A stretch of 64,000 nt of DNA, from the NCBI GenBank assembly GCA_027485795.1, contig JAIXQK010000148.1:62001-126000 (forward strand), written 5' to 3'. Both the position numbers and the translations under genes were made by a program. The stretch's first letter is position 1; each line of letters opens with the position of its first letter. The notes below the pieces were generated by a model. It worked only from the letters and a program-made list of their open reading frames with translations. It made no database searches and had not been told where the DNA came from. Below are positions 36,758 to 44,995 of this stretch, one piece after another. Source of the DNA: Oxalobacteraceae bacterium (GTDB lineage: Bacteria; Pseudomonadota; Gammaproteobacteria; Burkholderiales; Burkholderiaceae_D).

Positions 36758-36871
36758 ACTGTTCATGCCGAGTCTTACCTGGTGGTTCGTAGGGTGATGA
36801 CCTCTCGCCACTGTGCTCGGCAGTCGCTTACTTCATTAGTGAAGTTCCCAGATGAAACCTTATTTGCTTGA

Positions 36872-37048
36872 TCAGGAATGATCGTCACCCAATGCTGCGC
36901 CGGCAGTCTTCGCATTATCATCAGTAGTCTTGCCTAGTAAAGTGTCTGGAAAACACATGTGCGTGCCGTTCCACCGTTGACCACACCAACATTCGCCATC
37001 CGCGTTAATAATGCAGGTGCCAGTTCCACAACAACGTGCGTCTTCCAT
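36872..37048 (-). CDS. Small six-cysteine protein (58 aa)
   Basis: A 58-residue ORF not long enough for usual cut-offs. It starts MEDARCCGTGTC and continues IINADGECWCGQRWNGTHMC, so cysteines fall at 6, 7, 12, 20, 22 and 32. The C-terminal half is hydrophilic (TTDDNAKTAGAALGDDHS). GGAG lies 6 nt upstream of the ATG and a perfect TATAAT 18 nt upstream on the same strand. The dense CC/CxC pattern suggests metal binding or disulphides; there is no signal peptide, so a cytoplasmic metal or redox role is more likely. I do not recognise the family. Confidence 0.65.
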   Translation of the reverse strand: MEDARCCGTGTCIINADGECWCGQRWNGTHMCFPDTLLGKTTDDNAKTAGAALGDDHS

Positions 37049-37158
37049 GAAGTTCTCCGTTTCAATTATATCTAGGTGAATATTGGTGTTGCAAAATTGC
37101 TTTTACTACGCGCAATGATCCGAAAAAAATTAAGTAGTTAAACTTTCCACATCATCTT

Positions 37159-37287
37159 ATGACAAAAAATAAAGTTGCTTTGGTAGGAAAGAAATCGTTG
37201 AGAGTTTACCTAATTTTGGTAGCGCTCTTTGTTCTAATTTTCGGCGGCATTACGATCCTAGGCCTCTTTATCTCGCGTATCAGTTAG
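37159..37287 (+). CDS. Candidate one-helix membrane peptide (42 aa)
   Basis: ATG at 37159 to TAG at 37285 encodes 42 residues: a basic start (MTKNKVALVGKKSLR) and one hydrophobic helix (VYLILVALFVLIFGGITILGL). The frame continues past the TAG for 25 codons (TIVSLQSTGFLKVHPELESV...) to a TGA, so this may be the interrupted N-terminus of a longer membrane-anchored protein. No clear Shine-Dalgarno is visible. The flanking stretch 37049-37158 is AT-rich and otherwise empty, and 37364-37470 holds only the leader of the next gene. Confidence 0.4.
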   Translation: MTKNKVALVGKKSLRVYLILVALFVLIFGGITILGLFISRIS

Positions 37288-37470
37288 ACCATTGTCTCAT
37301 TGCAAAGTACCGGCTTTCTCAAGGTTCATCCGGAGCTTGAATCGGTCTATACCAAAAATGTCTGACTGATCGTGTCTATTCCTCACCATCCATCACTTCG
37401 GCGGAAGCAGTCAATAACTTGGTAGGTAGTTTGCCCGGAGCGTTAAAGCGCCTATTTTTGAAGGTATTAC

Positions 37471-39657
37471 ATGGAAATCAAGGTCAACTTTCTCGATAAG
37501 CTTCGGCTTGAAGCCAAGTTCGATGACTTCACAGTAATCTCTGACCAGCCCATTCGCTATAAAGGCGATGGGTCTGCGCCCGGTCCTTTCGATTACTTTC
37601 TGGCCTCGTCGGCTTTATGTGCTGCGTACTTCGTTAAGTTGTATTGCGAAACCCGTAATCTCTCTACGGAAAACATCCGTCTGTCGCAAAATAATATTGT
37701 TGATCCGGAAAATCGTTATCAGCAAATTTTTAAGATTCAGGTTGAGTTGCCGCCGGATATTCCGGAAGTAGATCGCCGCGGTATTTTGCGTTCTATTGAG
37801 CGCTGTTCCGTCAAAAAAGTTATACAAGCCGGGCCTGAGTTCATTATTGAAGAAGTAGATAGTCTGGATGCCGACGCACAGGCTTTGCTCAGCTTGAAAC
37901 CGAACTCTGACACCAGCACCTTTATCGCTGGCAAAGACCTGCCCTTGGAGCAAACCATAGCCAATATGTCGGGTCTGTTGGCCGATTTGGGCATCAAGAT
38001 TGAAATCGCTTCCTGGCGTAACATCATTCCTCATGTGTGGTCCTTGCATATTCGCGATGCACACTCACCGATGTGTTTCACCAATGGTAAGGGCGCGACC
38101 AAAGAAAGCGCATTGGCGTCAGCATTGGGTGAATATATCGAGCGACTCAGTAATAACCATTTCTACGCCGGCGCTTATTGGGGCGAAGATATCGCTAACG
38201 CGGCGTTTGTTCATTACCCGAATGAACGCTGGTTCAAGCCAGGTCCCGGAGATGCGCTACCGGTTGAGATTCTCGATGAGTACTGCCTGAATATTTATAA
38301 TCCCGATGGCGAGTTACGTGGCTCGCACCTGATCGACACTAACTCCGGCAATGTGGAACGCGGTATCTGTTCGCTGCCATACGTGCGACAGTCTGACGGT
38401 GAGGTGGTGTATTTCCCGTCAAATCTCATCGAAAACCTATTTGCCAGCAATGGCATGAGTGCAGGTAATACACTGGCTGAGGCGGAGGTGCAATGCCTGT
38501 CTGAGATTTTCGAGCGAGTCGTAAAGCGCGAGATTTTAGAAGGTGAAATCGCTTTGCCTGATGTGCCGTACGAGGTGTTAGCCAAATACCCCGATATCCT
38601 TGCCGGCATTCAAGGACTGGAAGCGCAGGGTTTTCCGGTGTTGGTGAAAGATGCATCGCTGGGTGGCGTCTATCCGGTGATGTGCGTCACCTTAATGAAC
38701 CCACGCACTGGGGGTGTTTTTGCATCGTTCGGTGCGCATCCCAACTTCGAGGTCGCGCTGGAGCGCAGTCTCACTGAATTACTGCAGGGTCGCAGCTTTG
38801 AGGGTCTCAACGATCTACCCCGGCCCACCTTCGAGAGTAATGCTGTCACTGAGCCCAATAATTTTGTTGAGCATTTCATCGATTCCAGCGGCATTGTTTC
38901 GTGGCGCTTTTTCAGTAGTAAAGCGAATTACGAGTTTGTTGAATGGGACTTTTCTAGTCACGGTGAAAACGCCAATCGTGACGAAGCAGCAAGCCTGTTT
39001 CGGATTCTTAATGACATGGGTAATGAGGTGTACACGGCGGTCGTTGACCAGTTGGGTGCTATAGCCTGCCGGATTCTGGTGCCTGGTTATTCTGAAGTTT
39101 ATCCGGTCGAAGACTTGATCTGGGATAACACCAATCAGGCACTCTTGTTTCGTTCCGATATTCTGAACTTACATCGTCTGGATGACGCCAGCCTGGAGGC
39201 ACTGCTTGAGCGTTTTAGTAACAATGAGTTGGACGATTACGCTGACATTGCGACGCTGATCGGCATTGAATTTGACGAGAATACGGTCTGGGGACAGTTG
39301 ACCGTTCTTGAGTTGAAATTACTTATTCATCTCGCCTTGCAGCAATTTGAAGAGACGCTCGAGTTGGTAGAGGCCTTCCTGCAGTACAACGACAATTCTG
39401 TCGAGCGCGGATTGTTTTATCAGGCCCTGAATGCGGTGCTGGAGGTGCTACTTGATGACGATATGGAGCTGGAAGATTACGAGGCGAACTTCCGTCGAAT
39501 GTTTGGCAATGAACGGATGGACGCCGTCATGGGTTCGGTGGAGGGTAGTGTCCGCTTCTACGGATTAACGCCGACCAGCATGAAACTGGAGGGTCTGGAG
39601 AGGCATCATCGGCTGATCGACAGCTATAAGAAATTACACAAGGCACGAGCCGCCTGA
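37471..39657 (+). CDS. OsmC-YcaO fusion protein
   Basis: A 728-residue two-domain protein. Residues 1-140 are OsmC-like with candidate redox cysteines C50 (SSALCAAYF) and C112 (ERCSVKK). Residues about 150-570 are a YcaO domain close to E. coli YcaO: WSLHIRDAHSPMCFTNGKGAT, and the ATP/Mg-binding glutamates E221/E224 (GEYIERL) and E337/E345/E348 (EAEVQCLSEIFERVVK). The rest is helical, like the E. coli C-terminus. YcaO enzymes activate peptide amides with ATP, but no precursor peptide, dehydrogenase or protease gene is adjacent and the Pro-rich C-terminus of azoline makers is absent. A GAAGG ribosome site precedes the ATG. Confidence 0.93.
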   Translation: MEIKVNFLDKLRLEAKFDDFTVISDQPIRYKGDGSAPGPFDYFLASSALCAAYFVKLYCETRNLSTENIRLSQNNIVDPENRYQQIFKIQVELPPDIPEVDRRGILRSIERCSVKKVIQAGPEFIIEEVDSLDADAQALLSLKPNSDTSTFIAGKDLPLEQTIANMSGLLADLGIKIEIASWRNIIPHVWSLHIRDAHSPMCFTNGKGATKESALASALGEYIERLSNNHFYAGAYWGEDIANAAFVHYPNERWFKPGPGDALPVEILDEYCLNIYNPDGELRGSHLIDTNSGNVERGICSLPYVRQSDGEVVYFPSNLIENLFASNGMSAGNTLAEAEVQCLSEIFERVVKREILEGEIALPDVPYEVLAKYPDILAGIQGLEAQGFPVLVKDASLGGVYPVMCVTLMNPRTGGVFASFGAHPNFEVALERSLTELLQGRSFEGLNDLPRPTFESNAVTEPNNFVEHFIDSSGIVSWRFFSSKANYEFVEWDFSSHGENANRDEAASLFRILNDMGNEVYTAVVDQLGAIACRILVPGYSEVYPVEDLIWDNTNQALLFRSDILNLHRLDDASLEALLERFSNNELDDYADIATLIGIEFDENTVWGQLTVLELKLLIHLALQQFEETLELVEAFLQYNDNSVERGLFYQALNAVLEVLLDDDMELEDYEANFRRMFGNERMDAVMGSVEGSVRFYGLTPTSMKLEGLERHHRLIDSYKKLHKARAA

Positions 39658-39733
39658 AGGTTGCTGCTACCGTAGTGATGACGGCAACGACAATCGGTAA
39701 CGAAAACGCCCGAAGTCGACAACCTACAGTCCT

Positions 39734-40276
39734 TCAATCGGGATTGACTTGTTTTTTCGATCGTTTCCATCGATTCCCCGCAAAAACCAAACCTGCGCGG
39801 ATGATATATAAAACAATGATTGTTCCAAGCAGATTGCCGATAAACATGGCGAGAAAGCTTGTTGCAAAACTTTCGGCAACACCTTGGGTCGCGTACCAAA
39901 TCGAGTGCATCAGCGCGCTGGCTGCAGCAAAGACGGTGGCTAATAAGAAAAGCGACTTTGCGTTGAGATTTTTCAGATTGACGGATAGGCCATAGCGCAA
40001 CGCCACATAATAGGTAAGCAGAGGCGCGCCAGCAGAAATCAGGGACTCTACGACCATGCCAAGCGGGGTACTCTGACCCAGAATCAGCGTTGCCAGCAGT
40101 GACCCCAGAAAAATCCCGATGGCCCCAATGCTACCCAGCAGAAGAATACCAAGCAGACGCAATCCAGCCGGCAAAAAAATCCAGTGAGCACCACGATGAT
40201 GCTCGAGATTAGAGAAGAAAACATCATTGGCGTAAAAGCCAAGGAAATATAGGGTCGCAACGGCCAAGATATACAT
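39734..40276 (-). CDS. Small integral membrane protein, MASE1-like pattern
   Basis: A 180-residue protein with about five hydrophobic segments (first AVATLYFLGFY, then LRLLGILLLGSIGAIGIFLGSLLATLILG and others) and a short basic cytoplasmic tail. The WIFLPAGLRLLGILLLG stretch resembles the sensor-membrane domains of MASE1 type, but no kinase or cyclase output domain follows, so this would be a free-standing membrane domain. It diverges from the SulP gene. Function unknown. Confidence 0.75.
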   Translation of the reverse strand: MYILAVATLYFLGFYANDVFFSNLEHHRGAHWIFLPAGLRLLGILLLGSIGAIGIFLGSLLATLILGQSTPLGMVVESLISAGAPLLTYYVALRYGLSVNLKNLNAKSLFLLATVFAAASALMHSIWYATQGVAESFATSFLAMFIGNLLGTIIVLYIIRAGLVFAGNRWKRSKKQVNPD

Positions 40277-40334
40277 ATGCTTGCGAGTAGCGTGTGAATG
40301 CGGATAGCGCTGACAGAGCGCTATCTTATGGCTC

Positions 40335-40347
40335 GGTTAGTCTAACC
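40335..40347. promoter_or_regulatory. Palindromic operator candidate upstream of the SulP gene
   Basis: GGTTAG-T-CTAACC is a perfect 6-bp inverted repeat, followed at 40352-40356 by another GTTAG. It lies between two divergent genes, about 30 nt upstream of the predicted -35 of the transporter. Confidence 0.5.
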
Positions 40348-40378
40348 TAAAGTTAGTATGCGCATGCTTTGAAACTAA

Positions 40379-40406
40379 TTGAATGACGGACACCTCTCGC
40401 TATAGA
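40379..40406 (+). promoter_or_regulatory. Predicted promoter of the SulP gene
   Basis: TTGAAT (40379-40384) and TATAGA (40401-40406) with 16-nt spacing, about 95 nt before the ATG at 40502. Confidence 0.5.
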
Positions 40407-40501
40407 GATTTTTCTACACAGTGCCAAAAAGGAAATTTCTATTTAAGGAAAATTTCCCATCCGACCTTCTCTATACTCGCGCCGACGCTTTGGGGGATTT
40501 C

Positions 40502-42736
40502 ATGAGCAGTACAGCCAGCAGTCCGGCCAGCAGTGCCAATAGCGACAAAAACTTGGCGGCAGATGTATGGGGTGGCCTAGCCGCGATGTTGGTCGCGCTC
40601 CCATCTGCAATCGCATTTGGTGTCACCATCCTGGCCCCGCTTGGACCGCAGTTTGGTGCGCAGGGCGCCATCGCTGGCCTGATCGGGGTAACGATACTCG
40701 GCTTGTTAGCCGCGCTGCTGGGTGGCACGCGGCGGCTGATCTCCGCGCCGAGCGCACCTGCAGCAGCGGTGATTTCGGCGCTGGCCATCGAACTGGTTCA
40801 TCAGGGCCACGACCCCGCATCGATTCTGCTCATTCTGTTTTTGGTTGCAGTCTGCAGCAGTCTTTTGCAGATCATGCTCGGTGCATTTGGTATCGGGCAG
40901 CTGATTCGCTATATGCCATTTCCAGTCGTGAGCGGCTATTTGAGTGGTGTTGGTTTGATCATCATCGCCTCGCAATTACCAAAGCTGCTGGGCGCGCCAG
41001 CTGGCACTGACTGGTTCAATGCGCTGCTGCATCCGGCGGATTGGAGCGGCGCTAGCCTGCTGATTGGTGGTAGCACCATGGCGATGATGGTGCTTGCAAC
41101 CCGTTTCCCCTCGCGTCGGGTGCCGGCAGTGATTCAGGGTTTGGCCGCGGGTGTCGTGATGTATTGGTTGCTCGCGCTCACAGCCTACTCCGCGCTTGCC
41201 AGCCTGGATCAGAACAGCTTTGTGATTGGGCGTTTTGATGCTGGTGCGGATGGTGTCTGGGGCAGCATGGCCGCGGCTTGGGATAGGTTTGGTTCGACGC
41301 CCCTGCCGCACTGGGAGCAAGTGATCGTACCAGCGCTGACGCTGGCCGTATTGCTCTCGATTGATACGCTTAAAACCTGTCTCGTGCTGGACGCCATGTC
41401 TGGCACGCGGCACGACTCGAACCGTGAACTGATCGGTCAAGGTTTGGGTAATCTGGCCTCTACGCTGTTTGGTGGCACACCCGGCTCGGGCACCATGGGT
41501 GCGTCGCTGGTGAATCGTGCTAGTGGCGGCATGACAAAAATGTCCGGCGTGTTCGCTGGTCTATGGTCGATGCTGGCGTTCTTGGTGCTGACGCCTTTGC
41601 TGTGTTGGTTGCCGGTGGCTGCATTGGCGGGCCTGTTGCTGGTAATCGGCTTTCGGATGATCGACTGGCATTTGTTCCACCTGGCGCGATCGCGCGTCAC
41701 GCTGCTGGATTTCTTGGTCATTATTTCCGTAGTCGTGGTGGCCAAGATGGTGGGCCTGATCGCTGCTTCGGCACTTGGTGTCGTACTAGCGATTCTTATG
41801 TTCATCCGAGAACAGATTCACTCGTCAACCGTACGTCACCAGAGTAGAGGCGACTTGATTTTCTCAAAGCGCGTTCGCTCGCGTAAAGAGCGCGAGGCAC
41901 TCCGCGAGCATGGTGCCAGTAATTTGATTTATGAGTTGCAGGGTAGTCTGTTCTTCGGCAATACCGATGCGCTGTACCGTAGGTTGGAACCCGATCTTCA
42001 AAAAGCACGCTATCTGATTCTGGATTTTCAGCGCGTGCAATCGATCGATATGACGGCGGCGCACATGCTTGACCGTGTGCGCGCGCAACTGGCCGAGCGA
42101 GGTGCAACTTTATTGCTCTCGCGCTTGCCGTTTACTTTGCCGACCGGGCGTAATCTGCGCGGTTATTTGAAAGAGCTGGGTGTCACCCATAGCGGTGAAG
42201 AGATTCGCATATTTGATGATTTTGCCGACGCGCTGGAGTGGGTCGAGGAAGAGACGCTGCGCACGCTTGGTGTCCACGTGGATGAGGGCCGGCCGCTGAA
42301 GCTAGACGAGTTCGAGTTATTCAGCGATATGCAGCCTAGTACCTTGGCGGCGCTGCAACCGTGCGTACAAAAACGCTTTTATGCTGCTGGCGAAACGATT
42401 TTTATCGCAGGTACACCCGGTGATTCGCTGATGCTGATTGCCCATGGTTCGGTGCGTATTGATTTATTACTGGAAGAAGCACGACGCATGCACATGGCGA
42501 CTTTTGGTCGAGGGCAGTTTTTTGGTGAGATGTCTTTCCTTGATCATCACCCGCATTCGGCAGATGTTACGGCGGTGACGGATACCGAGCTGCTAATTTT
42601 GCCGCGGCCAGACTTTGACCGCTACGCCACCGAAGATCCGGTGATGGCTTCCCATGTATTTGCTTCGCTCTCTATCGCGCTCGCCGATCGCTTGCGTCAC
42701 ACCAATGAAGAACTGCGGGCACTTGAATCGGGTTGA
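40502..42736 (+). CDS. SulP/SLC26 transporter with STAS and cyclic-nucleotide-binding domains
   Basis: An inner-membrane anion (sulfate or bicarbonate) transporter of 744 residues from the ATG at 40502, which has GGGGGA 5 nt upstream; an in-frame start at 40421 would add 27 unlikely residues. The membrane part (about 20-410) opens WGGLAAMLVALPSAIAFGV; a STAS domain follows (about 445-580, YLILDFQRVQSIDMTAAHML), then a CRP-like cNMP-binding domain (about 605-735, with FGRGQFFGEMSFLDHHPHSADV holding the phosphate-binding cassette). The fusion suggests transport gated by a nucleotide second messenger. Substrate cannot be told from sequence. Confidence 0.93.
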   Translation: MSSTASSPASSANSDKNLAADVWGGLAAMLVALPSAIAFGVTILAPLGPQFGAQGAIAGLIGVTILGLLAALLGGTRRLISAPSAPAAAVISALAIELVHQGHDPASILLILFLVAVCSSLLQIMLGAFGIGQLIRYMPFPVVSGYLSGVGLIIIASQLPKLLGAPAGTDWFNALLHPADWSGASLLIGGSTMAMMVLATRFPSRRVPAVIQGLAAGVVMYWLLALTAYSALASLDQNSFVIGRFDAGADGVWGSMAAAWDRFGSTPLPHWEQVIVPALTLAVLLSIDTLKTCLVLDAMSGTRHDSNRELIGQGLGNLASTLFGGTPGSGTMGASLVNRASGGMTKMSGVFAGLWSMLAFLVLTPLLCWLPVAALAGLLLVIGFRMIDWHLFHLARSRVTLLDFLVIISVVVVAKMVGLIAASALGVVLAILMFIREQIHSSTVRHQSRGDLIFSKRVRSRKEREALREHGASNLIYELQGSLFFGNTDALYRRLEPDLQKARYLILDFQRVQSIDMTAAHMLDRVRAQLAERGATLLLSRLPFTLPTGRNLRGYLKELGVTHSGEEIRIFDDFADALEWVEEETLRTLGVHVDEGRPLKLDEFELFSDMQPSTLAALQPCVQKRFYAAGETIFIAGTPGDSLMLIAHGSVRIDLLLEEARRMHMATFGRGQFFGEMSFLDHHPHSADVTAVTDTELLILPRPDFDRYATEDPVMASHVFASLSIALADRLRHTNEELRALESG

Positions 42737-42771
42737 TCCGATCAATGTGTCCTGGCACTTCTTGATGCCCT

Positions 42772-42817
42772 CTAACGTTCTCCTAATGTCCTCCTAATGC
42801 ACCCTAATGCCGCTAAC
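42772..42817 (+). repeat. Five iterated CTAAYG repeats upstream of psiF
   Basis: CTAACG at 42772, CTAATG at 42783, 42794 and 42804, and CTAAC at 42813: unit spacing of 11, 11, 10 and 9 nt, about one DNA turn each. Such phased direct repeats are typical of OmpR/PhoB-type regulator sites; which regulator binds is unknown. A TATAGT -10 candidate lies downstream at 42873-42878. Confidence 0.6.
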
Positions 42818-42872
42818 ACGGGGGCTATTGCGGGCTGATTTGTCAGGTTACCGGATGGTCATTTTCCCCGGT

Positions 42873-42878
42873 TATAGT
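42873..42878 (+). promoter_or_regulatory. -10 candidate of the PsiF gene
   Basis: TATAGT at 42873-42878 without a good -35, fitting an activator-dependent promoter below the upstream repeats. The gene-free stretch 42737-42958 holds this and the repeats only. Confidence 0.45.
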
Positions 42879-42958
42879 ATGGGAATAGTCGCCGGCAAGT
42901 GCGGGCTAGCGGCACTAAAAATCATATCCGAGACCGCGCATCCGAGAGGGAGAACAAG

Positions 42959-43252
42959 ATGAGAACAATCCTGTCCATGATGGCCGTGCTGCTTGCGTTT
43001 TCCGTTGCAACAGCTCATGCCGCGACCGAGCAGCAAAACAAGATGGCCACCTGTAACAAGGAAGCCACCGGCAAGAAGGGCGATGAGCGCAAGGCCTTCA
43101 TGAAAGACTGCCTGAGTAAAAAGCCTGCCGAGGACCCTAAGCCAGCGATGAACTCGCAGCAGAGCAAAATGGCTACGTGTAACAAGGAAGCGACTGGCAA
43201 AAAAGGGGACGAGCGCAAAAAGTTCATGAGCGAGTGCTTGAAGGCGAAATAA
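42959..43252 (+). CDS. psiF: PsiF-family repeat protein
   Basis: A 97-residue exported protein with a signal peptide (RTILSMMAVLLAFSVATAHA) and two nearly identical PsiF repeats, each containing KMATCNKEATGKKGDERK and a second cysteine (CLSKK, CLKAK), so four cysteines in total. In E. coli psiF is induced by phosphate starvation; its function is unknown. GAGAGGGAG lies 6-14 nt upstream of the ATG at 42959. The repeated block is also nearly repeated at DNA level. Confidence 0.9.
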   Translation: MRTILSMMAVLLAFSVATAHAATEQQNKMATCNKEATGKKGDERKAFMKDCLSKKPAEDPKPAMNSQQSKMATCNKEATGKKGDERKKFMSECLKAK

Positions 43253-43321
43253 GCACTGCCATGCATTTTGTGAAAGCCGTGGTGGACTAAACCCTCGTTC
43301 ACCAAGTAAATTATCGATTCG

Positions 43322-43362
43322 GCCGCACGAAAATATTTTCAAATTACTATCATTCGTGCGGC
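43322..43362. other. Long inverted repeat between psiF and trpB2
   Basis: GCCGCACGAA (43322-43331) pairs perfectly with TTCGTGCGGC (43353-43362) across an AT-rich 21-nt loop. The T run after it is weak (GTCGTTTG), so it may be a poor terminator, an mRNA 3' stabiliser or a leader structure for trpB2, which starts 46 nt later. Confidence 0.55.
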
Positions 43363-43407
43363 TGTCGTTTGTCCAACTAAAAACATAACGATTACGGAGA
43401 CACTTGC

Positions 43408-44775
43408 ATGTCGCAGACCAAATTCCTGTTGCCTGAAGATCGCATTCCACGCCGCTGGTACAACATTCAGGCGGATCTGCCGAAGCCTCTGCCACCGCCA
43501 CTGCACCCGGGCACCTTGCAGCCGATCGGTCCGGCCGATCTCGAGCCGCTGTTCCCGATGGAACTGATCATGCAGGAGGTCTCCACCGAGCGCGAGATTG
43601 ATATTCCCGAGCCAGTGCGTGAGGTGTACAAGCTGTGGCGTCCCGCGCCGCTGTTCCGTGCGTACCGCCTCGAGCAGGCGCTGCAAACACCGGCAAAAAT
43701 TTTCTATAAATACGAGGGTGGGAGTCCAGCCGGTAGCCACAAGCCGAACACCGCGATTCCGCAAGCGTTTTATAACCAGCAAGCGGGCGTGAAACGTCTG
43801 ACCACAGAAACCGGCGCAGGGCAGTGGGGTACCTCGCTGTCATTCGCGGGCTCATTGTTCGACATTGATGTCACCGTGTTTCAGGTGCGCGTGTCTTATG
43901 ACCAGAAGCCCTACCGTCGCGCAGTGATGGAGACTTATGGCGCACGCTGTTTGCCATCACCGTCCAACGAAACCAACTACGGTCGCAAGGTGTTGGCTGA
44001 TCGTGCTGATCACCCGGGCAGCTTGGGGATTGCAATCTCCGAAGCGGTTGAGGTGGCTGCCACCAATGCCGACACCAAATATGCGCTGGGTTCGGTGCTA
44101 AATCATGTGCTGATGCACCAGACCATCATTGGTATCGAGTCGATGGAGCAGATGGCGATGGCGGATGCGTACCCAGACGTGATCGTTGGTTGTACCGGCG
44201 GTGGTTCCAACTTCGCGGGTATTGCGTTCCCCTTTATTGGTGCCGGTCTGCGCGGTGGTGCCAAGCCGCGCATCGTTGCGGTTGAGCCCGCGGCTTGTCC
44301 CTCACTGACCCGCGGCCGTTATGCCTACGACTTCGGTGATACGGGTCACATGGCACCACTGACCAAGATGCACACGCTGGGTTCGTCGTTCACACCCCCC
44401 GGCTTCCACGCCGGCGGTTTGCGTTATCACGGCATGGCGCCGCTGGTATCTCATTTGAAAGAGCTTGGCTTGCTCGAGGCTGTGGCGTATCACCAGACCG
44501 AGTGCTTTGCGGCCGGGGTGCTGTTCGCGCGTCATGAAGGTATCGTGCCCGCACCCGAGGCCAATCATGCGGTAAAGGGCGCGATTGAAGAAGCATTACG
44601 CTGCAAGCGTGAAGGTAAAAGCGAGACGATTTTGCTCAATCTGTGCGGCCATGGTCACTTCGATATGGCGGCTTACCAGAACTACTTCTCCGGCAACCTG
44701 AAAGACGAAAACTACAGCGAGCAAGAGCTGGCGATGGCCTTGGCCGGTCTGCCTAGCGTGCCCGAAGCAGCATGA
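43408..44775 (+). CDS. TrpB-like PLP enzyme, TrpB2 type
   Basis: A 455-residue stand-alone relative of tryptophan synthase beta. It has the TrpB2 N-terminal extension (MSQTKFLLPEDRIPRRWYNIQADLP) and the pyridoxal-phosphate lysine K112 in GSPAGSHKPNTA, then the glycine-rich phosphate-binding GCTGGGSNFAG. TrpB2 joins indole and serine to tryptophan without TrpA; an alternative ligase role (for example with phosphoserine) has been proposed for some members. No trpA or trp gene is nearby. A strong terminator follows. Confidence 0.93.
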   Translation: MSQTKFLLPEDRIPRRWYNIQADLPKPLPPPLHPGTLQPIGPADLEPLFPMELIMQEVSTEREIDIPEPVREVYKLWRPAPLFRAYRLEQALQTPAKIFYKYEGGSPAGSHKPNTAIPQAFYNQQAGVKRLTTETGAGQWGTSLSFAGSLFDIDVTVFQVRVSYDQKPYRRAVMETYGARCLPSPSNETNYGRKVLADRADHPGSLGIAISEAVEVAATNADTKYALGSVLNHVLMHQTIIGIESMEQMAMADAYPDVIVGCTGGGSNFAGIAFPFIGAGLRGGAKPRIVAVEPAACPSLTRGRYAYDFGDTGHMAPLTKMHTLGSSFTPPGFHAGGLRYHGMAPLVSHLKELGLLEAVAYHQTECFAAGVLFARHEGIVPAPEANHAVKGAIEEALRCKREGKSETILLNLCGHGHFDMAAYQNYFSGNLKDENYSEQELAMALAGLPSVPEAA

Positions 44776-44829
44776 GCTAAATGTAATTGAAGATTCGACG
44801 TAGCTGTAAGCGTCGACGATCTGACCTTA

Positions 44830-44858
44830 AACACCGGGCGCGTCCCGGTGTTTTTTTT
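44830..44858 (+). terminator. Strong intrinsic terminator after trpB2
   Basis: AACACCGGG (44830-44838), a CGCGT loop and CCCGGTGTT (44844-44852) form a perfect 9-bp stem running into eight T (44851-44858). Confidence 0.95.
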
Positions 44859-44937
44859 GATGAGGTCATTAAAGATGGGGCCGCGGGGGATCTCGGCCAT
44901 AGTTCCTCGGGGTACGATCGATAAGTACGCAGCACCG

Positions 44938-44943
44938 TATAAT
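44938..44943 (+). promoter_or_regulatory. -10 element of the queE operon
   Basis: A perfect TATAAT at 44938-44943, about 53 nt before the queE GTG, with no strong -35. Confidence 0.5.
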
Positions 44944-44995
44944 CTCGCGTTATTCCAGCGCAGCAGTTCGCTCGCTTAACCGTGCCCGCTTACCC

